Made by a program: the position numbers and the translations under genes. From positions 52,815,501 to 52,879,500 of the forward strand of contig CM068587.1 of NCBI GenBank assembly GCA_035048485.1: a stretch of 64,000 nucleotides of DNA, read 5' to 3'. Source of the DNA: Pteria penguin (Eukaryota; Mollusca; Bivalvia; Pterioida; Pteriidae). Position 1 is the first letter of the stretch, and every line of letters begins with the position of its first letter. Of this stretch, positions 1-11,232 are shown in pieces. The notes under the pieces are model-generated. The model was given only the letters and a program-made list of their open reading frames with translations. It did no database searches and was not told the DNA's origin.

Positions 1-478
1 CAAATTTCCGTGCGAGGTATCTTTCTTGTTGTCCTTGTCAACAACAATGGCAGCGAAACGGTTTGGCAGTTTGCAAGCAGAGAGATGTTTTATATGTATT
101 ATGGTATAGTGTCTCTCAATGTAAATGTTCAGGTAATAAAAAAGAAATATAGAAATCTTAATATTGTGGAGTCAGCAAAGCAAAACGCCACATCGGGATC
201 ACTTTGTTCATTGTCCATCCGTCACACTTTGCTTTTGTCGTAGTATGGCCCATGGTATGGTGTTGTCTGTCTATGTATTAGCCTTATGCATGCTATCGTG
301 ATAGGTCATCGGTGGGGTAAATTCATTACCTAGTCATCTAGTGACCCGGTAGGGGATGATCCTGGGTCACTAGCTTTTATACCGTACTCATACCGTCGTA
401 AGTGTTTTATGTCAGATACTCTCCTAAATGGGAAGTAACTCTGTATAACGAAAAGACCAAATACAATACTGATGATAT
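1..478. repeat. Spacer of higher-order duplication, copy 1
   Basis: This non-minisatellite segment is nearly identical to 2961-3438, differing by scattered substitutions and small indels. Both copies lead into the same 42-bp minisatellite. Short open frames are present, but they match between copies only because the DNA is duplicated, and they show no protein signature. Confidence 0.85.
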
Positions 479-2850
479 CGGACTGTGATATGTATGTAGT
501 ATGTATATACATTGTACCATACTGATGATGTGGGACTGTGGTATGTACATGTATATACATTGTACCATACTGATGACATGGGGCTGTAATATGTATATAC
601 ATTGTACCATACTGATGATGTGGGGCTGTGATATGTATATACATTGTACCATACTGATGATGTGGGGCTGTGATATGTATATACATTGTACCGTACTGAT
701 GATGTGGGGCTGTGATATATATACATTGTACCATACTGATAATGTTGGGCTGTGATATGTATATACATTGTACCATACTGATGATGTGGGGCTGTTGTAT
801 GTATATACATTGTACCATACTGATGATGTGGGGCTGTGATATATATATACGTTGTACCATACTGATAATGTTGGGCTGTGATATGTATATACATTGTACC
901 ATACTGATGATGTGGGGCTGTGGTATGTATATACATTGTACCATACTGATGATGTGGGGCTGTGATATATATATACATTGTACTATACTGATGATGTGGG
1001 GCTGTGATATGTATATACATTGTACCATACTGATGATGTGGGGCTGTGATATGTATATACATTGTACCGTACTGATGATGTGGGGCTGTGATATATATAC
1101 ATTGTACCATACTGATAATGTTGGGCTGTGATATGTATATACATTGTACCATACTGATGATGTGGGGCTGTGGTATGTATATACATTGTACCATACTGAT
1201 GATGTGGGGCTGTGATATATATATACGTTGTACCATACTGATGATATGGGACTGTGATATGTATATACATTGTACCATACTGATGATGTGGGGCTGTGGT
1301 ATTATATACATTGTACCTAGTGATGATGTGGGGCTGTGATATATATATATATTGTACCATACTGATGATGTGGGACTGTGGTATGTATATACATTGTACC
1401 ATAGTGATGATGTGGGGCTGTGATATGTATATATACATTGTACCATACTGATGATGTGGGGCTGTGATATGTATATACATTGTACCATACTGATGATGTG
1501 GGGCTGTGGTATGTATATACATTGTACCATAGTGATGATTTGGGGCTGTGATATGTATATATACATTATACCATACTGATGATGTGGGACTGTGGTATGT
1601 ATATACATTGTACCATACTGATGATGTGGGGCTGTGGTATGTATATACATTGTACCATAGTGATGATGTGGGGCTGTGATATGTATATACATTGTACCAT
1701 ACTGATGATATGGGACTGTGGTATGTATATACATTGTACCATATTGATGATGTGGGACTGTGATATGTATATACATTGTACCATAGTGATGATGTGGGGC
1801 TGTGATATGTATATACATTGTACCATACTGATGATGTGGGACTGTTATATGTATATACATTGTACCATACTGATGATGTGGGGCTGTGATATGTATATAC
1901 ATTGTACCATAGTGATGACGTGGGGCTGTGATATGTATATACATTGTACCATACTGATGATGTCGGGCTGTGATATGTATATACATTGTACCATAGTGAT
2001 GATATGGGACTGTGATATGTATATACATTGTACCATACTGATGATGTGGGACTGTGATATGTATATACATTGTACCATACTGATGATGTGGGGCTGTGAT
2101 ATGTATATACATTGTACCATAGTGATGATGTGGGGCTGTGGTATGTATATACATTGTACCATACGGATGATGTGGGGCTGTGATATGTATATACATTGTA
2201 CCATACTGATGATGTGGGGCTGTGATATGTATATACATTGTACCATAGTGATGATATGGGACTGTGATATGTATATACATTGTACCATACTGATGATGTG
2301 GGGCTGTGATATGTATATACATTGTACCATACTGATAATGTGGGGCTGTGATATGTATATACATTGTACCATACTGATGATGTGGGACTGTGATACATTG
2401 TACCATACTGATGATGTGGGGCTGTGATATGTATATACATTGTACCATACTGATGATGTGGGACTGTGATATGTATATACATTGTACCATACTGATGATG
2501 TGGGGCTGTGATATGTATATACATTGTACCATACTGATGATGTGGGGCTGTGGTATGTATATATATTGTACCATACTGATGATTTGGGGCTGTGATATGT
2601 ATATACATTGTACCATACTGATGATGTGGGGCTGTGATATATATATACATTGTACCATACTGGTGATGTGGGGCTGTGGTATGTATATATATTGTACCAT
2701 ACTGATGATTTGGGGCTGTGATATGTATATACATTGTATCATACTGATGATGTGGGGCTGTGGTATGTATATACCTATACTGATGATGTGGGACTGTGAT
2801 ATGTATACACTGGGCATACTGATAATGTGGGGCTGTGGTATGTATTTACC
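479..2850. repeat. 42-bp minisatellite, array 1 (~56 units)
   Basis: Tandem units of 42 bp with occasional length variants contain the landmarks TTGTACCATACTGATGATG and GGGGCTGTGATATG, and most carry the palindrome TGTATATACA. Variation is mostly single substitutions such as ACTGATGATG/AGTGATGATG and GGGGCTG/GGGACTG, mixed along the array, which suggests unequal exchange or conversion. Because 42 is a multiple of 3 and the unit has few stops, several frames stay open for hundreds of codons. I treat those as artefacts of the unit length. Confidence 0.97.
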
Positions 2851-2960
2851 CCATGCGCACCTCTGACAAATTTGTTGGGGAATCCAGAAAAGCGATTGGC
2901 TCATAACGGTCATGTGAATACTTGGGCTATTCTTATCCGACGTTACCGTCAGATTTATAC
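2851..2960. other. Unique sequence between array 1 and spacer copy 2
   Basis: About 110 bp of non-repeated sequence follows the last degenerate unit of array 1. It has no counterpart within the window before position 1, so it may mark the junction of the duplication or belong to the repeating higher-order unit. Confidence 0.5.
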
Positions 2961-3438
2961 TAAATTTCCTTGCGAGGTATCTTGCTTGTTGTCCTTGTCA
3001 ACAACAATGACAGCGAAACAGTTTGGCAATTAAATGCAAGCAGGGAGATGTTTTATATGTATTATGGTATAGTGTCTCTCAATGTAAATGTTCAGGTAAT
3101 AAAAAAGAAATATAGAAATCTTAATATTGTGGAGTCAGAAAAGCAAAGCGCCACATCGGGATCACTTTGTTCATTGTCCATCCGTCACACTTTGCTTTTG
3201 TCGTAGTATGGCCCATGGTATGGTGTTGTCTGTCTATGTATTAGCCTTATGCATGCTATCATGATAGGTCATCGGTGGGGTAAATTCATTACCTAGTCAT
3301 CTAGTGACCCGGTAGGGGATGATCCTGGGTCACTAGCTTTTATACCGTACTCATAATACCGTCATAAGTGTTTTATGTCAGATACTGTCCTAAATGGGAA
3401 GTAACTCTGTATAACGAAAAGACCAAATACAATACTGA
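2961..3438. repeat. Spacer of higher-order duplication, copy 2
   Basis: Aligns with 1-478 over its whole length, for example the shared stretch GATCCTGGGTCACTAGC. It shows that the larger unit, spacer plus minisatellite (about 2.9 kb), is itself tandemly duplicated. Confidence 0.85.
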
Positions 3439-5155
3439 TGATATCGGACTGTGATATGTATATACATTGTACTATACTGATGATGTGGGACTGTGGTATG
3501 TATATACATTGTACCATACTGATGATGTGGGACTGTGGTATGTATATACATTGTACCATACTGATGATGTGGGACTGTGGTATGTATATACATTGTACCA
3601 TACTGATGATGTGGGACTGTGGTATGTATATACATTGTACCATACTCATGATATGGGACTGTGATATAAATATACATTGTACCATACTGATGATGTGGGA
3701 CTGTGATATGTATATACATTGTACGATACTGATAATGTTGGGCTGTGATATATATATACATTGTACCATACTGATGATGTGGGACTGCGGTATGTATATA
3801 CATTGTACCATACTGATGATGTGGGGCTGTGGTATGTATATACATTGTACCATACTGATGATGTGGGGCTGTGGTATTTATATACATTGTACCATACTGA
3901 TGATGTGGGGCTGTGATATGTATATACATTGTACCATACTGATGATGTGGAGCTGTGGTTACGTATATACATTGTACCATACTGATGATGTGGGGCTGTG
4001 GATGTATATACATTGTACCATACTGATGATGTGGGGCTGTGGATGTATATACATTGTACTATACTGATGATATGGGACTGTGATATATATATATACATTG
4101 TACCATACTGATGATGTGGGACTGTGATATGTATATACATTGTACCATACTGATGATGTGGGGCTGTGATATGTATATACATTGTACCATACTGATGATG
4201 TGGAGCTGTGGTATGTATATACATTGTACCATACTGATGATGTGGGGCTCAGGATGTATATACATTGTACTATACTGATGATATGGGACTGTGATATGTA
4301 CATACATTGTACCATACTGATGATGTGCGGCTGTGATATATATATATACATTGTACCATACTGATGATGTGGGACTGTGGTATGTATATACATTGAACTA
4401 TACTGATGATGTGGGGCTGTGATATGTATATATACATTGTACCATACTGATGATGTGGGGCTGTGATATGTATATATACATTGTACCATACTGATGATGT
4501 GGGGCTGTGATATATATATACATTGTACCATACTGATGATGTGGGGCTGTGGTATGTATATACATTGTACCATAGTGATGATGTGGGGCTGCGATATGTA
4601 TATATACATTGTACCATACTGAGGATGTGGGGCTGTGATATGTATATACATTGTACCATACTGATGATGTGGGGCTGTGGTATGTATATACATTGTACCA
4701 TACTGATGATGTGGGGCTGTGATATATATATATACATTGTACCATACTGATGATGTGGGACTGTGATATATATATATACATTGTACCATACTGGTGATGT
4801 GGGACTGTGATATGTATATACATTGTACCATACTGATGATGTGGGGCTGTGGTATGTATATACAATGTACCATACTGATGATGTGGAGCTGTGGTATGTA
4901 AATACATTGTACCATACTGATGATGTGGGGCTGTGATATATATATATACATTGTACCATACTGGTGATGTGGGACTGTGATATGTATATACATTGTACCA
5001 TACTGATGATGTGGGGCTGTGGTATGTATATACAATGTACCATACCCATAATGATGACGTGGGGCTGTGATACATATACTTATATATACCCATTCTGATG
5101 ACAAGGGGCTGTGATTTGCACATATTCCTGAATATACCCATTCTGATTATGTGGG
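3439..5155. repeat. 42-bp minisatellite, array 2 (~39 units)
   Basis: Same 42-bp unit as array 1. The first units are enriched in the GGGACTGTGG variant. Many later units are 44-46 bp through extra TA steps (ATATATATATACA). The last units, from about 5040 on, are degenerate and fade into unique sequence. Confidence 0.95.
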
Positions 5156-6693
5156 ACCGTTATATGTTTTTAACAGTAGTGGCATTCGTCGTGTGTGCAG
5201 CGGTAAAATGTGCTGGCATCATCAGCATATTTTTGACAGTCATTTTAGAGATGGCTGGGCAAACAGGAGTAATTCACTCTTCCTAAGACACATTTAAAAC
5301 TCTCATGCCTAATTTCTAAAGGTTCTGAGTGAGCGTCATGGATTGTTGTGAGCATAACAGAAACATAGTACTAATTACAGTGGCAGTTAAGTGGCTATGT
5401 TGGAAAAAGATGAGAGGCACAACTTTCTACTCTCAATAAAAATGAAGTCAAAAGTACAAAAAAAAAAAAAAATTGCAACAACTCTCAATGCTTCTTGGCA
5501 ATTTTCTTTTACTACTAGTTTACTTCTATGTAAATTCTGTAAAAATGTTCCATGCATGTCCCTTTCATATTCTATGATATATTTTCAATTAAGAAAGGGG
5601 ATCATATTTGTAAGATCTGAGCAAAGGTGCACATTATTTCTGATAAAAGATAATACATTAAGATTCTTATACAAAATTTAATGACTAAATCAATGTTCCA
5701 TTAAATACAACAGTACTTTACAGTTTACACTTAAGTTTATCCATCATGCTTACAAAATCAATGACTATATTTTTGTATATTATTAAATAATTTTAACACA
5801 GAACTGTGTTGTGAAGCATATGTCCAGTGAGTGAGTGACAAATTGATACATTTTGAGAATTTTAAATCAGAACCTACATTAAGTTGAAGAAACCATTCAT
5901 TAACATGGTCAAAAGCCTAAAGATACAGAAAACTTTTCACATTCATACAAAATATTCCTGTACATAATATTTTCACCCAAGAGGTAAAGCCTGTCTTCCA
6001 AAAAACATACCCTTAAAAATCTGTTCTACACTGTTTAAAATTTAACTTATTCAAAGAACACTTAATTTCGATTAAAACACAGGTATCATAGTGAAGTATA
6101 CAATATGTAAACTACATCTACTTAACAAGGTCAAGAATATTGGGTTACAACAAACATGCATATAAAGCTTCTTTCAGTGTACTTAATTATAAACAATGTT
6201 TTTGCAAATGTCACACTTTCTGTTATCTACTCTTTAAATATCAAAAAGTTGAGGAGAATTTAAGATACATAAACAATGTTAATCATTAAAGAAAATTTTC
6301 CAATATTTAACAGAAATTAAGTGACTCTTCCAATCTGTTCTTTCATCTTTAGAATTTTCTGTTAAAAATCTATTTGAAATTCAAGATCCCAATGTACATA
6401 GTCCTATTTCTTTAATGATTTCTAAAATCATAAAATGATTCTTTTAAATCCATGATTTCTTTTTCTCAAAACTAGAAATCCATATAAATCTAGTGCATTA
6501 GTTGTATATGGGATGGCGTTCGTATGACACATTATTTCATTCGACTTCATCCAGATAGTTGAAAAGATTTTCCCAAATTATTGTTTCCAAATTCCTACAC
6601 TTAATTTCATTGGTCTATTTCAATATATGTAAATGTTAAAACCGCTTTAATGCCTTTATAGTTATACAGTTATATACAATCCACACAATTCAA
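5156..6693. other. AT-rich stretch, probable 3' UTR/flank of the minus-strand gene
   Basis: No coding exon is recognisable. It holds a poly(A) run at about 5458-5473 and many short AT-rich segments. The part next to 6694 lies 3' of the minus-strand gene and may include its 3' UTR. No poly(A) site can be assigned. Confidence 0.4.
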
Positions 6694-6993
6694 TTATAAT
6701 TTTTCCACTTTTTGTGCAAATAATGTAATCTGTTTGCTGATTTCCTTGGTGAGTTCTTCCTTAGTTGCTTTTGGGTGTTCCTTTATAAATTTTGCTATTG
6801 CCAATGTAGTTTGATTGCGCAATGCTTCAATTTCTCTCTCGCCCGTAAGTCTAGAATAGAGTTCATATCCAATCCTAGCAGCAGTAACATTCCGTACGAA
6901 TTCAGGGGGGTGGTCTGGATGAGATGCCCACAATAAAGTTCCTATCTGCTGCAACAATTCTACATTATTAGTGATTCCCCAAGAACTGTCCAT
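6694..6993 (-). CDS. Single-exon small protein, 99 residues, function unknown
   Basis: An uninterrupted minus-strand reading frame encodes about 99 residues. I take the ATG at 6993 as the start (MDSSWGITNN), because the six codons upstream begin only with TTG. The protein is soluble-looking, with no signal peptide or membrane segment. Its middle (HPDHPPEFVRNVTAARIGYE) is followed by charged, probably helical sequence ending AQKVEKL. A GC-richer segment with an ETS-type site lies about 70 bp upstream, as expected for a broadly expressed gene. I do not recognise the family. It could be a real small intronless gene, a retrocopy, or the last exon of a longer gene, although the promoter-like context favours the first. 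Confidence 0.6.
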   Translation of the reverse strand: MDSSWGITNNVELLQQIGTLLWASHPDHPPEFVRNVTAARIGYELYSRLTGEREIEALRNQTTLAIAKFIKEHPKATKEELTKEISKQITLFAQKVEKL

Positions 6994-7062
6994 TTTGCCA
7001 ATATTTATCAACGGAGTAACAGAAGTACGCGCACTCCTCGAAGAACGGAAAAATGATTTACT

Positions 7063-7072
7063 CTTCCGGAAG
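7063..7072. promoter_or_regulatory. ETS-type site CTTCCGGAAG in putative promoter
   Basis: A perfect palindromic ETS-family consensus lies 70 bp upstream of the minus-strand ATG, in a locally GC-richer segment (7020-7130) within AT-rich DNA. ETS/GABP sites of this form are typical of TATA-less housekeeping promoters. The assignment to this gene is inferred from position. Confidence 0.5.
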
Positions 7073-7079
7073 TAAACAA

Positions 7080-9220
7080 AGAGAAGCGCCCTCTACGGTG
7101 ATAGCGCGAGCATTTCCGCTTACGATGAAAATGTCAACAATACTGGATTCAGAAACCAATACACAAAAATTGTAAACAAAAGAAAGCTCTGTTATTGATT
7201 TTAATGTAGCTGCAAGTTTATAGAAATCTTAATATTGGTAAGTTTCAACGAAAGGTAAAATATATAGAAAGAGACTCGTATTTATTGACATGACATGTGA
7301 TCTTACACAAAGAACTGATAAAAAACAATGCACTGTACTACTACTGTGATGTGCAAGGGATAGCAGATAAACCAGTAATTGTTTATTTTCAGTATTTGAG
7401 TTGTTATTAATGATAATTGCCGCTCATGGTGAAAAAAACTTTCTTGACTTAATGAAAAATGTAGATCTACTGATCAATATTGAATATAAATACTGGGATA
7501 AAATAATTACATAGATACAGAGTAACAGACAGCCTTAATCAGTATAAATGTAATGAGTAATGCACATTTATTGATTGATGACAGATTCAAGATTTATTTT
7601 TGAATATGTTTTATGGTTAAAGTTATGGACAGTTACTTAGACATAACTGAAATTATTATAGAGATATAGACAATATTTATAGGCACAAACTAATACACAT
7701 GAATAAAACATGGTAATGGCCAATGCATAGATGTACAAAGTATACACAATTTAGGCGTACATAGTGGCATAAATAGTACATGATGATACATGTTGGTTCA
7801 TGTTAATTAATAGATATCTCTCAACCCTGTAGATCTATTAATTTCCATTTTAAACAATAGACTATATTATTTACATGTAGTATATAATAATTAAGGTATC
7901 TCAGTAATTAAAATCATGATATCATATCCTACTTCAAAAAAATAGAGATGTCTAAATTACATAGAAACACTTAAATATTACAGACATAGAGATAATCAAG
8001 ATAATATAATATAATGTGTAATAGAAATAGAATCCTGGATTCTTATGAAGAGTATTTGAATTGAAATAAATATAGATATCTTTACTTAAAAGAGGGGGGG
8101 GGGGGGTTGTTGTAAAAATCAAGAGATATCTTAAATATAAACCAGTTGTTTAGAGATGTTTCCAATTCAAACTGAATGGCAATATCTATATGTATGCTAT
8201 AATTTACATAAATGATAGAGATAAATTTTGTTAATTATTTAAAAACTGAAATGTATTTTCCTTATGCATAGTTTTGTCTAGTCGCAAGTAGTGGCCCTAA
8301 ATGAATTTAGGGCCACTACTTGTGGCTAAGTTTTGTCCTGAGAATGGGTTCATACTATAGAACATTAGCACTGATGGGATTCTGTACAAATAAAAGTAGG
8401 TGAGAAGACTCGGAGATCTGAAAAAATCAATATGCCACTTCAAGAATTATACTTGCTAATTTCAATATTATAGTTATCTTTATTCTAATATTTAATAATT
8501 AATAAAAATACATTACTAATGAAATTGTGAACTTCATGCCAATGTGATAATTCCAGTCATTAAGTTTTGTAAGTCACTTGATAGCTGATTATTTTGCTTC
8601 ACATAGTTTTCTTAATGAATGTATTTATATTTCATATCAATCTAAATTGATATAGTTTAATCACTGAATACATGTACATGTATGTAATTTGATACTGTGA
8701 CAGTAATGGACTTTGCCGCCATTAACTGCAGTCCTAATGTTAAGGGAAGAAATAAAACATATTCCCACAAAAATGTCATAAAGAACAATGAAACGTTCTT
8801 ATGACATCAAAAGGTTGCTAACACTCAACATCGTTTCTACCTCACAGTACACAAGCCCAGCATAACGGACGGCGAAGCTCATTAAAGGTGATCATACATG
8901 TAGATGATTTTACTAATAATGATTATAATAATTAGATGATGAATTATTATTAAAATATGAAATGATTCCAGTTGTTTTTCTTCTAAAGGGTCAGACTTTA
9001 TAACAGATTCTTGAAGTGAAGGGCCATGTTCTCTCTCTCTAAGAGGAAATGATTATAAGAATAAAAAAAAATGTTAAGTTTTTTTGAAAAAGCCTCTACC
9101 CAAGAGCCCCTGGGACATTTATAGTTAAAGTTGAAACAAATTATCTTTAGGTGAATGGATTAAAGATTTTTATATAAAGGGACAGACCCGCTTTGAAAGA
9201 GTGTTAAGATGAGATTAAAT
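7080..9220. other. Intergenic AT-rich sequence
   Basis: I see no exon here. It contains a G run at about 8094-8106, the perfect inverted repeat listed separately at 8285-8322, and otherwise unremarkable AT-rich DNA. Confidence 0.4.
8285..8322. repeat. Perfect 18-bp inverted repeat with 2-nt loop
   Basis: The left arm CAAGTAGTGGCCCTAAAT (8285-8302) is followed by GA and then its exact reverse complement (8305-8322). The arms are GC-richer than their surroundings. It could form a tight hairpin or cruciform, and may be a fold-back element or the end of a degraded mobile element. Confidence 0.85.
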
Positions 9221-9222
9221 AT

Positions 9223-9335
9223 GTGGCAGACTGGGACATCGGCTTAGATAGCTCAGTTGGTAGAGCATCCGCCTTGTTAGCGGAAGGTCCTGGGTTCGAG
9301 TCCCGGTCTGGCCAATGATTTTTCAACCTTCCTGC
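9223..9335 (+). repeat. tRNA-derived SINE-like repeat, copy 1 (Thr-UGU-like head)
   Basis: Positions 9242-9313 fold as a tRNA: D arm GCTC/GAGC, anticodon stem TCCGC/GCGGA with loop CTTGTTA (anticodon UGU, Thr), and T arm CTGGG/CCCGG. The internal promoter A box (TAGCTCAGTTGG) and B box (GGTTCGAGTCC) are intact. The acceptor stem GCTTAGA/TCTGGCC has one mismatch and two wobbles. The shared flanks (GTGGCAGACTGGGACATCGG before, AATGATTTTTCAACCTTCCT after) recur in copy 2, so this is a repeat unit and not a lone tRNA gene. Confidence 0.7.
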
Positions 9336-9442
9336 TACAGTTTGGAGGTTTCACCAACTCTCAGTTGGCAGAGGTTGTATGCCACTGTGAGAGGAGGACT
9401 TGGTGTGAGGTTTCGGGGAAACCTCAGATTGGCAGGGGAGGT

Positions 9443-9560
9443 GTGTGGCAGACTGGGACATCGGCCCAGATAGCTCAGTTGGTAGAGCCTCCGACTTGTT
9501 AGCGGAAGGTCTGGGTTCGAGTTCCGGTCTGGCCAATGATTTTTCAACCTTCCTGCTACA
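9443..9560 (+). repeat. tRNA-derived SINE-like repeat, copy 2
   Basis: Second copy of the unit at 9223-9335, about 220 bp downstream. Its tRNA-like part (9464-9534) has a better acceptor stem (GCCCAGA/TCTGGCC) but has lost a base before the T arm, has an A-G mismatch in the anticodon stem, and carries a B-box change. It is a decayed or rearranged sister copy. Confidence 0.7.
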
Positions 9561-10265
9561 AATATATTATTCATCATTAACACAAGCATAGTCTTAACCA
9601 TAGTTAGCATAAGTCATCCAAGGTCAAATGGCCTGACTTTCAAATTGAAAATAATTGAGAAAATTGAAAATTTAATGTTAAGTTTTTAAAATGTTTTGAA
9701 TGAGAAATAAATTAGGAATCTCCTAGCTTTCTAACACTGTGTCATTGCTCCTCAGATGGTGCTCCATTTGGACTGAAAATATCATTTAATACGTATCTTT
9801 AATCGCAGCTTGAATACATATAGGCATGCTTTTAACAAGTGTTCTGCATCTCCTGGCAGGCAAATTGTCCCAGCATACTGTAATGCCAGCCAGTTTTACT
9901 AGTTCATTTATGTAATAATTCTATGTATTAACATTTCAATTTATCTGTCATTGATGATATTTTACTATATGTCTTATTGACACTTAGAATGATATGATCA
10001 TACCAAATGTTTATTATATTAGCTCGAATTTACTCGACCGGTAATGGATCAATCTACGCATATTCGGGACATGTCATCTCAAGAGTACGACCAAGTTTAA
10101 ATATTTGTGACTTACTTTAATTATTATCATCATGTTACTGCTTGACGAATTCTTTTATAAGCCTTAATCTTATATTTTATCGACTCGTAAGACATATCGA
10201 CATAAGCACCGCTAGTTAATCAGCCAACTCGTAGGAAAACTATTTCGATCTTCTTGGATGCGTTG

Positions 10266-10299
10266 TGACGTCATTTGCCTATCGTCATAAGTGACGTCA
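10266..10299 (+). promoter_or_regulatory. Two perfect CRE sites (TGACGTCA) in the LTR
   Basis: TGACGTCA occurs at 10266-10273 and again at 10292-10299, just upstream of the TATA box. This is the consensus for CREB/ATF-type bZIP factors. The pair is repeated in the 3' LTR at 18539-18546 and 18565-18572. Confidence 0.75.
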
Positions 10300-10306
10300 C
10301 ACTGGG

Positions 10307-10314
10307 TATATAAG
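10307..10314 (+). promoter_or_regulatory. LTR TATA box
   Basis: TATATAAG lies 8 bp after the second CRE site, with a likely initiation region some 30 bp downstream (around ATGATCAGTGT). This sets the U3/R boundary near 10340. The same box is at 18580-18587 in the 3' LTR. Confidence 0.75.
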
Positions 10315-10922
10315 ACCGCGGATGTTCATTTTATGATCAGTGTCTACTGTAACACTCAAGTGAACTGCAACACACCTTTAGAGACTACAGAATCTCTAGA
10401 AAACCATCAACTTTGATGCCCATTGCAGTTATGGACAAAGATATCATGGTATGAATTATTTGACAATTTGTCAATTAAAATAAGTTCCATAAATCCATGA
10501 ATTCCAAATGTCCTTGAATTTTACTCACAGTGGTCAAATGCATTATAGTATATAAATAACTTATATATATTAGGCTAAGTGTCTGATAGGAGTCTTCATT
10601 TGTCTCAGTTATAAAACAGCTAGGAAAAACTGACATTGACAGTTTGACAAAATTTGCCGATATTTGACGATCCATCACTGGTCAATCTCTAATAGATATT
10701 TTCATGAATTGTTCAGTAATTCAGTAAATGAGTAGATCTAATGTATGTCAATTGGTATGACAAAATAAAACTTTACAAGTAATAACAAATGCCTCTGTGA
10801 TTCATTGGTAATGTATAAGAAGTGTGACCTCAAGCCAATTCCAGACGATCCCCAGTAATGAGATCCCTACTTCATAAAAATATAACTTCCGCTCGGTTAC
10901 ATTGAGGATCGGCATTACAATT

Positions 10923-10940
10923 TGGTGGCAGCGGTGGGAT
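10923..10940 (+). other. Primer-binding site, tRNA-Leu
   Basis: TGGTGGCAGCGGTGGGAT starts 3 nt after the LTR. It is complementary to the 3' end of animal tRNA-Leu (UAG/AAG type, ending ATCCCACCGCTGCCA plus CCA). The tRNA sequence is recalled knowledge; the 18-nt match is complete. Confidence 0.85.
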
Positions 10941-11232
10941 CTCATATTTCAAAGACTGAACAGCTGCTTACTTTCAAAGCTTCATTTTAAAATTTGACAA
11001 CACGTCAAATCTGGCATTGGACAAGTTGTCAAAATAAAAATTTGACGACTAAGTAATTTGTACATTACAAATTTATTAATTCAACAAATAAGAATACTTT
11101 ATAAAAGTATTAACAGTTTTGTGATTAGCTTAAACAAAGCATTAACTCAATTTTCAATTTGTCAAATTTTATTTGTCAAATTCTATTGAAATATATCTGG
11201 AGTTGGTGGTTATATCTTCAAACTTGTACATT

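Larger units (their letters stand above)
9879..10919 (+). repeat. 5' LTR (1041 bp)
   Basis: Begins TGTAATGCC and ends GGCATTACA, a perfect 9-bp terminal inverted repeat. It contains the element's promoter (TATA at 10307) and an AATAAA downstream at about 10764. It matches the 3' LTR in length and almost every base. The differences seen are C/T at about 10050 and G/A at about 10891. Confidence 0.95.

Noticed and set aside
424..2913. 829-codon minus-strand ORF and similar long ORFs through the 42-bp arrays
   Set aside because: The unit is 14 codons long with few stops, so several frames on both strands stay open. The sequence is a pure tandem repeat, with frames shifting at length variants, and no start, signal or domain is convincing.
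479..5060. CRISPR-like regular repeat
   Set aside because: Repeats are directly adjacent without unique spacers, and the genome is animal. It is a minisatellite.
9242..9313. A functional tRNA-Thr gene
   Set aside because: Shared non-tRNA flanks with a second copy, plus acceptor-stem defects, favour a SINE-like repeat. I leave open that it could be transcribed.
9335..9610. Minus-strand ORFs across the tRNA-like repeats
   Set aside because: Antisense to the repeat; this kind of frame is commonly mis-annotated in genomes with tRNA-derived repeats.
10475..10678. 67-codon minus-strand ORF, repeated identically at 18748-18951
   Set aside because: It lies inside both LTRs, antisense, and is duplicated only because the LTR is.
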